Positions 1-5,229 of a DNA stretch of 6,269 bases are shown piece after piece. Origin of the DNA: Nitrospirota bacterium. GTDB lineage: Bacteria; Nitrospinota_A; UBA7883; JACRGQ01. Under the pieces are notes generated by a model. It saw only the letters and a list, made by a program, of their open reading frames with translations, ran no database searches and was not told the origin of the DNA. The DNA lies in NCBI GenBank assembly GCA_024275775.1, contig JAJRYM010000106.1, positions 1-6,269 on the forward strand. The letters run 5' to 3'. Position 1 is the first letter of the stretch. Every line of letters begins with the position of its first letter. The translations under genes and the position numbers were made by a program.

Positions 1-430
1 AAACGTGCCGCTGTGGCATGAACGGGATATAAGCCACTCTTCGGTGGAGCGGATTATCATCCCCGATTCCACCACCCTCGTTCATTACATGCTCAACAGA
101 TTAACGAAAATCGTCGACGGGCTGGCGCTCTACAGGGAGCGGATGAAGAAAAATATAGACGGTTCGTTCGGACTTTTTTACTCGCAGAGGCTCCTTCTGG
201 CGCTTACCGGCGGAGGGCTGACCCGCGAGAAGGCTTACGCAATGGTGCAGAAAGTGGCCATGCAATCGTGGGAGCGGGAAAAACCGTTCCGGGAGCTTGT
301 GCTGGCCGACCCGGAAATAAGCGGCCGTCTGCCGGCGGAAAAGATTGAAGAGCTTTTCGAGCTGGACTATTATCTGCGCAAGGCCGATGATATTTTCCAG
401 CGCGTTTTTACCGATACAGAGGGAGACTGA
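1..430 (+). CDS. purB: Adenylosuccinate lyase, C-terminal part (partial at left edge)
   Basis: Adenylosuccinate lyase acts twice in purine synthesis: it releases fumarate from SAICAR to give AICAR and from adenylosuccinate to give AMP. The gene enters from the left. The first full codon is at 2, and 142 residues remain before the TGA at 428-430, roughly the last third of a family usually about 430-450 residues long. The diagnostic stretch is LWHERDISHSSVER at the start of the fragment, followed by PDS and a helical C-terminal domain ending in ADDIFQRVF. The fumarase/lyase signature loop (GSSxMPxKxN) would lie upstream, outside the window. The stop codon directly abuts the purC start, so the two are co-transcribed and probably translationally coupled. 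SAICAR, the product of PurC, is a substrate of this enzyme. Identification is firm; the true start is not visible. Confidence 0.96.
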   Translation, partial: NVPLWHERDISHSSVERIIIPDSTTLVHYMLNRLTKIVDGLALYRERMKKNIDGSFGLFYSQRLLLALTGGGLTREKAYAMVQKVAMQSWEREKPFRELVLADPEISGRLPAEKIEELFELDYYLRKADDIFQRVFTDTEGD

Positions 431-1153
431 ATGAGCGAAGATACGCCCGTTAAAGGGGAAGTTCTCTACGAAGGCAAAGCGAAAATCCTTTACGCCACAA
501 GCGACCCCGGCCTTGTAATCCAGTATTTCAAGGACGACGCGACCGCCTTCAACGCGAAAAAGACCGGCACGATTGAAGCGAAGGGGATTATCAACAACGC
601 CTTTTCCACAAAAATATTCCGGCATCTCGAAGAAAACGGCGTTAAAACGCACCTCGTGAAAAAGCTTTCCGATAGGGAACAGCTCGTCAGAAAAGTGACG
701 ATACTGCCTGTCGAGGTGGTGGCGCGCAACAGGGTGGCAGGCTCGCTTGCCCGCAAAATGGGCATCAAGGAAGGGACGGAAATATCCCACCCGATACTGG
801 AATTTTATTACAAAGACGACGCGCTGGACGACCCTATGATAAACGCCGATTACGTTACCGCGTTCGGGTTCGGCACGCGCGAGGAAATCGACATCATCAT
901 GGCCGAAGCGCGGAAGATAAACGTTCTGCTGACCGCTTTCTTCAGAAAAGCCGGCATTGAGCTGGTCGATTTCAAGCTGGAGTTCGGCAGAATAAACGAT
1001 GAAATAGTGCTGGCCGATGAAATATCGCCCGATTCGTGCCGGCTATGGGACGTCAAAACCGGAGAAAAACTGGATAAAGACCGGTTCCGGTTCGACTTGG
1101 GGCGTGTGGAAGAATCTTACCGCGAAGTGCTGGATAGGGTTACAGAAATATGA
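431..1153 (+). CDS. purC: Phosphoribosylaminoimidazole-succinocarboxamide synthase (SAICAR synthetase)
   Basis: PurC joins CAIR and aspartate using ATP to form SAICAR, the eighth step of IMP synthesis, in the cytoplasm. The 240-residue product has the usual length of the bacterial single-domain enzyme. The N-terminal LYEGKAK (residues 12-18) is the ATP-binding start of the family. Residues 91-105 (ILPVEVVARNRVAGS) fit SAICAR synthetase signature 1 and residues 178-186 (LVDFKLEFG) fit signature 2. DEISPDSCRLWD follows near the C-terminus. The ATG at 431 sits immediately after the purB stop and has a good ribosome binding site, GAGGGAG at 419-425, inside the end of purB. The stop overlaps the purS start (ATGA at 1150-1153), which points to coupled translation. 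No residue appears to be missing. Confidence 0.97.
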   Translation: MSEDTPVKGEVLYEGKAKILYATSDPGLVIQYFKDDATAFNAKKTGTIEAKGIINNAFSTKIFRHLEENGVKTHLVKKLSDREQLVRKVTILPVEVVARNRVAGSLARKMGIKEGTEISHPILEFYYKDDALDDPMINADYVTAFGFGTREEIDIIMAEARKINVLLTAFFRKAGIELVDFKLEFGRINDEIVLADEISPDSCRLWDVKTGEKLDKDRFRFDLGRVEESYREVLDRVTEI

Positions 1154-1404
1154 AAGCTCAGGTAACGGTAACGCTTAGGGAAGGCATCCTCGATCCGCAG
1201 GGGAAGGCGGTGGAGCATGCCCTGAAATCGCTCGGTTTCGATTCGGTAAGTTCCGTTCGGGTCGGCAAATCGATTGAAGTAGAGCTGAACGGACTCTCGC
1301 CGGAAGAAGCCGGCAAACAGGTGGACGAAATGTGCCGTAAACTGCTGAGCAATCCGGTAACGGAAAATTTCAGCGTTAAACTCGCCGAACCGGCAGGGGA
1401 ATGA
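1150..1404 (+). CDS. purS: Phosphoribosylformylglycinamidine synthase subunit PurS
   Basis: PurS is the small bridging subunit of the three-part FGAM synthase (PurS, PurQ, PurL), which converts FGAR, glutamine and ATP to FGAM. In known complexes a PurS dimer connects PurQ to PurL and helps ammonia pass between them. The 84-residue product is typical: a short ferredoxin-like fold with VTVTLREGILDPQGKAVEHAL at the N-terminus, SLGF and VRVGKSIEVEL in the middle, and CRKLLSNPVTENF at the end. Its ATG overlaps the purC stop and its own stop overlaps the purQ start, both as ATGA. There is no strong ribosome binding site (only TAGGG at about 1135-1139), so it probably relies on coupling from purC. 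An organism with PurS uses a small-type PurL rather than the fused large PurL. Confidence 0.95.
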   Translation: MKAQVTVTLREGILDPQGKAVEHALKSLGFDSVSSVRVGKSIEVELNGLSPEEAGKQVDEMCRKLLSNPVTENFSVKLAEPAGE

Positions 1405-2102
1405 CCGTAGCAACAAAGCCGCTGTTCGGAGTCGTCATTTTCCCCGGCTCCAACTGCGAGCGGGATACCGTGCACGTTATAAAAAACGTAATCGGCGCGC
1501 CTGTGCGGGAAATATGGCATAAGGACAGTTCGCTCGACGGCGTTGACGCGGTGGTGCTTCCGGGCGGATTTTCATACGGCGATTATCTTCGATGCGGCGC
1601 CATCGCCCGTTTCTCGCCGATAATTGAGACGGTTATCGAATTCGCCCGCTCCGGCGGCATCGTAATCGGCATCTGCAACGGGTTTCAGATTCTGCTTGAA
1701 AGCGGGCTCCTGCCGGGGGCGCTTATCGGGAATGCTTCGCGGAAATTCATCTGCCGGAATGTTTACGTGCGCGTGGAAAGGAACAATATCCCCGCCACAG
1801 ACGGCATCGAGAAGGGGGAGATTCTTGAAATTCCGATAGCGCATCACGACGGCAACTACATCTGCGACGCAAAAACTATGGCGGAGCTGGAAGCTAACGG
1901 CCGTATCGTTCTTCGCTATTGCGACGAAAACGGCGATGTTACGCCGGCATCCAACCCGAACGGCTCGATGGGCAATATCGCCGGAATATGCAACGCGGAA
2001 GGGAACGTTTTCGGCCTTATGCCTCATCCCGAGCGGTGCGCCGAGACCCTTTTGGGAAATACAGACGGCAGGCGGTTTTTTGAATCGCTCTGCTCCCGTT
2101 AA
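1401..2102 (+). CDS. purQ: Phosphoribosylformylglycinamidine synthase subunit PurQ (glutaminase)
   Basis: PurQ is the class I glutamine amidotransferase subunit of FGAM synthase and supplies ammonia from glutamine to PurL. The 233-residue protein opens with the family start FGVVIFPGSNCERD. The nucleophile is Cys92 in GICNGFQ (the elbow loop), and the rest of the triad is His209 and Glu211 in MPHPER. LPGGFSYGDYLRCGAIAR near residues 52-70 is the conserved oxyanion-side segment. The ATG at 1401 overlaps the purS stop. A purine-rich AGGGGA lies directly against the start codon, too close to be a normal site, so translational coupling with purS is likely. It is the last purine gene here: the next gene is isocitrate dehydrogenase, not purL. 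No strong T-rich hairpin terminator is visible just after the stop. Confidence 0.97.
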   Translation: MTVATKPLFGVVIFPGSNCERDTVHVIKNVIGAPVREIWHKDSSLDGVDAVVLPGGFSYGDYLRCGAIARFSPIIETVIEFARSGGIVIGICNGFQILLESGLLPGALIGNASRKFICRNVYVRVERNNIPATDGIEKGEILEIPIAHHDGNYICDAKTMAELEANGRIVLRYCDENGDVTPASNPNGSMGNIAGICNAEGNVFGLMPHPERCAETLLGNTDGRRFFESLCSR

Positions 2103-2120
2103 AATCTTTCTTTTGAGTGA

Positions 2121-2149
2121 TTGAAGAACAATACCAATATTGATAGAAT
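2121..2149 (+). promoter_or_regulatory. Candidate sigma70-type promoter for idh
   Basis: TTGAAG at 2121-2126 and TAGAAT at 2144-2149 are separated by 17 bases. That gives four of six matches at -35 and five of six at -10 with ideal spacing. Transcription would begin near 2156, leaving a leader of about 100 bases before the idh ATG at 2257. The palindrome CAATATTG at 2135-2142 lies inside the spacer, where a bound repressor would block polymerase. This would make idh a separate transcription unit from the purine operon, although read-through from purQ cannot be excluded. Confidence 0.5.
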
Positions 2150-2175
2150 TTCGGCGGAGTAGTGTGCAAAGAGAG

Positions 2176-2212
2176 GACAAAAAGCGTCGACTTATTCATA
2201 TTCATTTTTGTC
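2176..2212 (+). other. Inverted repeat in the idh leader
   Basis: GACAAAAA at 2176-2183 and TTTTTGTC at 2205-2212 are perfect complements, giving an 8-bp stem with a 21-base loop (2184-2204). It lies in the predicted 5' untranslated region of idh, about 45 bases before the start codon. The stem is AT-rich and the loop is large, so the RNA hairpin would be only moderately stable. The T-run in the right arm resembles a weak terminator or attenuator, but the GC-rich stem of a true intrinsic terminator is missing. A protein-binding dyad in DNA is an alternative. Confidence 0.35.
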
Positions 2213-2243
2213 TGTACTTTAATTGGGCGTAGGGAAAATTATT

Positions 2244-2249
2244 GGAGGG
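2244..2249 (+). promoter_or_regulatory. Ribosome binding site that fixes the idh start
   Basis: GGAGGG at 2244-2249 lies seven bases before the ATG at 2257, an ideal distance. It rules out the in-frame TTG at 2242, which would lie on top of this site and have no site of its own. Confidence 0.85.
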
Positions 2250-2256
2250 AAAAAGG

Positions 2257-4488
2257 ATGACAACACAAACATCAAAGATTATATACACAGCGGTTGACGA
2301 GGCCCCGGCACTCGCAACGTATTCCTTGCTTCCTGTCATACAGGCATACACGGCGGGGGCCGGCATTGCCGTGGAAACAAGAAACATATCCCTTGCGGGA
2401 AGAATTCTCGCCAACCTCCCCGACAATCTGACTGAGAGCCAAAAAGTATCCGATGATCTGGGCGAACTGGGCGAACTGGTAAAGAAGCCGGAAGCCAACA
2501 TCATCAAACTGCCGAATATCAGCGCTTCACTCCCACAGCTACAAGCCGCAATTAAGGAATTACAGGAAAAAGGCTTTAACATTCCAGACTATCCTGAAAA
2601 TCCGCAAAACGACGCGGAAAAGGATATTAAGGCAAGATACTCAAAGGTTTTGGGAAGCGCCGTGAACCCTGTTTTAAGAGAAGGAAACTCCGATCGCAGA
2701 GCGGCGGTTGCGGTAAAAAAGTACGCGCAGAAGAACCCGCACAGCATGGGCGCATGGAGCGCCGACTCGAAATCGCACGTCGCAAGCATGAGTTGCGGAG
2801 ATTTCTGCTCTAACGAGCAGTCCACGGTTATTGCCGAAGCGACAGACGCGAGAATCGAGTTTGTCGACGGGGATGGAAACGTGACGGTGCTAAAGGAAAA
2901 GGTGCCGCTGTTGGCCGGTGAAGTCGTGGACGCGACATTCATGAGCAAAAACGGTTTAACGAAATTCCTTGAGGAACAGATTGAAGACGCTAAAGAAAAA
3001 GGGGTGCTCTTCTCTTTACATTTGAAAGCGACCATGATGAAAATTTCCGACCCGATAATTTTCGGTCATGCCGTTAAAGTTTTCTATAAAGACGTTTTTG
3101 AAAAGCACGCGGCCGTCATCGCGGAACTCGGCGTTAATCCCAATAACGGCCTGGGCGACCTTTATGCGAAAATCGGGAGCCTGCCGGAAGCTCAACAGGC
3201 CGAGATAAAAGCGGATATCGAAGCGGTTTATAAAAACCGCCCCGCAATAGCGATGGTCGATTCGGATAAAGGCATCACGAATCTGCATGTGCCGAGCGAT
3301 GTGATTATCGATGCGTCCATGCCGGCCGCTATTCGCACATCGGGGCAAATGTGGGGCCCGGACGGCAAACAGCACGATACGAAGTATGTTATTCCCGACC
3401 ATAGTTACGCCCCTCTATATCAGGCGACCATCGAAGATTGCAAACAGCACGGCGCCTTCGACCCGGCAACGATGGGAACCGTGCCGAACGTGGGGCTTAT
3501 GGCGCAAAAAGCGGAAGAGTACGGCTCGCACGGCACCACTTTCGAAGCGCCGGACAACGGAACCATTCGGATGGTTGACGCTTCGGGACAGATCATTCAC
3601 GAAAGTAGCGTGGAAGAAGGCGATATATGGAGATCATGCCAGGCGAAAGACGCCCCTATTCAGGATTGGGTGAAACTGGCGGTAAAGAGAGCGAAAGCTA
3701 CGGGAGCGCCGGCGGTTTTCTGGCTGGATAAAAACAGAGCGCACGACGCGCAAATAATCGCAAAAGTAAACCTCTACTTGAAGGATCACGATACGAGCGG
3801 ACTGGAAATCCACATCATGCCTGTCGCGGAGGCGGCAAGGTTCTCATTTGAAAGAATAAGAGAGGGTAAGGATACTATCTCGGTTACCGGCAATATCCTG
3901 CGCGATTATAACACCGACCTTTTCCCGATTATCGAGTTGGGCACCAGCGCGAAAATGCTCTCAATCGTACCTTTAATGCAAGGCGGCGGACTTTTTGAGA
4001 CAGGCGCGGGCGGTTCGGCTCCGAAGCATGTTCAGCAGTTTCTCGAAGAAGGGCATCTGAGATGGGATTCGCTCGGTGAATTTTTGGCTCTTGGTGAGTC
4101 GCTGGATCATCTGGCCAACACAACCGGCAATGCGAAAGCCGGAATTTTAGCCAAAACGCTTGGGCTGGCAAACAGCAAGTTTCTGGATAGCAACAAATCG
4201 CCTTCCCGCAAGGTTGGTGAGCTGGATAATCGCGGAAGCCATTTTTATCTCGCCTTATACTGGGCGGAGGCTCTGGCCGAGCAGACCGAAGATGCGGACC
4301 TGCAGGCGCGGTTTGCCAAAGTGGCGCAAGAGCTTGGAGAAAATGAAGCGAAAATTGTCGCAGAGCTTAACGCGGCTCAGGGAAAACCTGTCGATATAGG
4401 CGGCTATTTTCTCCCGGACACGGAAAAGGCGGCAAAAGCGATGAGGCCAAGCGCGACCTTGAACGCAATAATTGACGCTATCGCATAA
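2257..4488 (+). CDS. icd: Isocitrate dehydrogenase (NADP+), monomeric type
   Basis: This enzyme oxidatively decarboxylates isocitrate to 2-oxoglutarate with NADP+ in the TCA cycle, as a single large cytoplasmic polypeptide unrelated in size to the dimeric Icd. The product has 743 residues, close to the family norm near 740. Recalling the Azotobacter vinelandii structure, its substrate and metal residues S132, N135, R139, R145, K255, D350, Y420, R547, D548 and D552 correspond here, with a constant shift of two, to S134, N137, R141, R147, K257, D352, Y422, R549, D550 and D554. NADP contacts H589, R600 and R649 correspond to H591, R602 and R651. All are kept, so the enzyme should be active and NADP-specific. 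It follows the purine operon with its own promoter-like leader. An unusual pair, C180 and C184 (CGDFC), is discussed as a finding. Some databases call the monomeric form icd2 or idh. Confidence 0.97.
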   Translation: MTTQTSKIIYTAVDEAPALATYSLLPVIQAYTAGAGIAVETRNISLAGRILANLPDNLTESQKVSDDLGELGELVKKPEANIIKLPNISASLPQLQAAIKELQEKGFNIPDYPENPQNDAEKDIKARYSKVLGSAVNPVLREGNSDRRAAVAVKKYAQKNPHSMGAWSADSKSHVASMSCGDFCSNEQSTVIAEATDARIEFVDGDGNVTVLKEKVPLLAGEVVDATFMSKNGLTKFLEEQIEDAKEKGVLFSLHLKATMMKISDPIIFGHAVKVFYKDVFEKHAAVIAELGVNPNNGLGDLYAKIGSLPEAQQAEIKADIEAVYKNRPAIAMVDSDKGITNLHVPSDVIIDASMPAAIRTSGQMWGPDGKQHDTKYVIPDHSYAPLYQATIEDCKQHGAFDPATMGTVPNVGLMAQKAEEYGSHGTTFEAPDNGTIRMVDASGQIIHESSVEEGDIWRSCQAKDAPIQDWVKLAVKRAKATGAPAVFWLDKNRAHDAQIIAKVNLYLKDHDTSGLEIHIMPVAEAARFSFERIREGKDTISVTGNILRDYNTDLFPIIELGTSAKMLSIVPLMQGGGLFETGAGGSAPKHVQQFLEEGHLRWDSLGEFLALGESLDHLANTTGNAKAGILAKTLGLANSKFLDSNKSPSRKVGELDNRGSHFYLALYWAEALAEQTEDADLQARFAKVAQELGENEAKIVAELNAAQGKPVDIGGYFLPDTEKAAKAMRPSATLNAIIDAIA

Positions 4489-4500
4489 TAATTTTTCAGG

Positions 4501-4677
4501 GAAGGGAGTTCGTAGCATTCTTGAATCCTCCCCTTGGCTTGTCCCGGCGTAGTTTCAGCGGAACAAAGCCGGAAGCCCTCAGGGCGAAGACGGGAGCTGG
4601 ATAGCCACAAGGAAATGTCCCCTGCGTTAGGCAGGGGGGAAGGGTTTTACAGCTCCCCTCTTTGCCTGTGGTTATCA
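4501..4677. repeat. Dense cluster of inverted repeats, candidate dispersed intergenic element or structured RNA
   Basis: This non-coding stretch holds at least five inverted repeats. GGGAG 4504-4508 pairs with CTCCC 4528-4532. A two-step hairpin has outer arms CCGGC 4544-4548 and GCCGG 4568-4572, and inner arms GTTTC 4552-4556 and GGAAC 4560-4564 (one G-U pair). GCCC and GGGC pair around 4575-4585. GGGAGCTG 4592-4599 pairs with CAGCTCCC 4650-4657. GATAGCCACA 4600-4609 pairs with TGTGGTTATC 4667-4676 (one G-U). CCCCTGC 4619-4625 pairs with GCAGGGG 4631-4637. The fourth and fifth pairs cross. No convincing reading frame or start with a ribosome site is present on either strand. The style, with CCGGC/GCCGG arms, resembles dispersed intergenic palindromes seen in many uncultured bacterial genomes, but copy number cannot be judged from one window. 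Confidence 0.55.
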
Positions 4678-4691
4678 CAGTGCAGGGACGG

Positions 4692-4719
4692 TTGACACAC
4701 GCTTTTTTTTACATATAAT
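4692..4719 (+). promoter_or_regulatory. Full-consensus sigma70-type promoter for the cytochrome lipoprotein
   Basis: TTGACA at 4692-4697 and TATAAT at 4714-4719 match the consensus in all twelve positions, with a 16-base spacer. The spacer includes eight consecutive T (4703-4710). The start of transcription would be near 4726, giving a leader of about 58 bases that contains a weak GTTTC/GAAAC hairpin (4733-4737 with 4747-4751) and an A-rich stretch before the ribosome site. A promoter this close to consensus predicts strong constitutive expression of the gene at 4784, and possibly of the one at 5227. Confidence 0.85.
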
Positions 4720-4774
4720 TTTCTTTCCCGGCGTTTCTTACCCGGTGAAACAATAAAATAAAAAACAGCTTTGT

Positions 4775-4780
4775 GAGGTG
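4775..4780 (+). promoter_or_regulatory. Ribosome binding site that fixes the lipoprotein start
   Basis: GAGGTG at 4775-4780 has its GAGG core five bases before the ATG at 4784. The alternative in-frame GTG at 4778 lies inside this site and is therefore unlikely to be the start. Starting at 4784 also gives a normal MKK signal peptide. Confidence 0.75.
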
Positions 4781-4783
4781 CGC

Positions 4784-5197
4784 ATGAAAAAACTATCCCT
4801 GCTTGTTCTAATGCTTTTCATACTTGCCGGTTGCGGCGGCGAGCTTTTCGGCGAAGACGATGAAGGCAACGCCACCCACAACGCCGGCACGAACTGCCAA
4901 GACTGCCACGGCTTCACATACGCAGGAACGGTCTACAGCACCGGCACAGGTTCGACCGGCTTATCGGGCGTAACCGTTACCGTCCACGATGTTGGCGGCG
5001 ATATCGTCCTTACAAGCAACGCTACAGGCAATTTCTTTACCTACGCCGGGTCGCCCTCTTCGGGATTTACCGTTACGGTTAGCGACGGCACCGATTCACA
5101 AGACAAATGGGGAAGCCAAACAAGCGGAGGCTGCGCGGCTTCTTCCTGCCACGTTCTGGGCAAACAGGGAAGAATTTACGTTAATTCACCCGCCTGA
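4784..5197 (+). CDS. Small haem c-binding lipoprotein with a CXXCH and a CX4CH motif
   Basis: The product has 137 residues. MKK, a hydrophobic stretch and the lipobox LAGC (residues 14-17) make it a lipoprotein exported by Sec and anchored by Cys17, outside the cytoplasm. An acidic linker (GEDDEGN) follows. CQDCH at residues 38-42 is a classical c-type haem site. Residues 47-105 are rich in T, V, G and S in the pattern GTVYSTG..GLSGVTVTVHD..G....TSNATGNFF, like the carboxypeptidase-regulatory beta-sandwich fold. At residues 117-123 CAASSCH is a CX4CH variant haem site, followed by GRIYVN. I recall similar small proteins with two haem sites around such a domain in Geobacter-type organisms; this is family resemblance, not a verified match. 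It may carry electrons in the periplasm or at the outer membrane; partner and substrate are unknown. It has its own strong promoter. Confidence 0.85.
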   Translation: MKKLSLLVLMLFILAGCGGELFGEDDEGNATHNAGTNCQDCHGFTYAGTVYSTGTGSTGLSGVTVTVHDVGGDIVLTSNATGNFFTYAGSPSSGFTVTVSDGTDSQDKWGSQTSGGCAASSCHVLGKQGRIYVNSPA

Positions 5198-5214
5198 CCT
5201 GCTATAGGCCGGGA

Positions 5215-5229
5215 TATAATGAGGCCGTG
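5215..5229 (+). promoter_or_regulatory. Possible -10 element placing transcription start on the phzF GTG
   Basis: TATAAT at 5215-5220 matches the -10 consensus fully. Its predicted start, about seven bases downstream, falls on the GTG codon at 5227. No good -35 is visible: CTGACC at 5194-5199 is partial and spaced by only 15 bases. The site may be chance, or may give a leaderless transcript. Confidence 0.3.

Noticed and set aside
101..790. Long minus-strand reading frame (229 codons) over purB and purC
   Set aside because: It is antisense to two firmly identified genes and its translation shows no recognisable family pattern.
1572..2180. Minus-strand reading frame (202 codons) opposite purQ
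   Set aside because: Shadow of purQ; no recognisable domain and it runs through the conserved PurQ active-site codons on the other strand.
2242..2256. Upstream TTG start adding five residues to isocitrate dehydrogenase
   Set aside because: The TTG overlaps the GGAGGG ribosome site that serves the ATG at 2257, and the homologous proteins I recall start at about that ATG.
2461..2478. Tandem GGCGAACTG repeat within idh
   Set aside because: It encodes GELGEL in a segment where the Azotobacter enzyme, as I recall it, has AELGKL; a two-copy coding coincidence with no sign of a mobile or variable repeat.
3311..3673. Plus-strand frame inside isocitrate dehydrogenase, rich in R, T and S
   Set aside because: Out-of-frame shadow of idh with low-complexity composition; no homology pattern.
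4619..4650. Hairpin 4619-4637 as an intrinsic terminator of idh
   Set aside because: The stem is strong, but what follows is GGAAGGG and only four T, so the T-run needed for intrinsic termination is not adjacent.
4404..4678. Two overlapping minus-strand frames covering the end of idh and the structured intergenic block
   Set aside because: Such frames arise repeatedly from palindromic intergenic repeats. There is no good ribosome site and no domain, and the DNA structure explains the region better than coding does.
4778..4783. GTG start adding two residues to the lipoprotein
   Set aside because: It lies within the ribosome binding site; the ATG at 4784 gives the normal MKK signal peptide.
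4989..5207. Plus-strand frame overlapping the cytochrome lipoprotein
   Set aside because: Out-of-frame shadow of a gene with a clear signal peptide and haem motifs; no ribosome site or recognisable domain.
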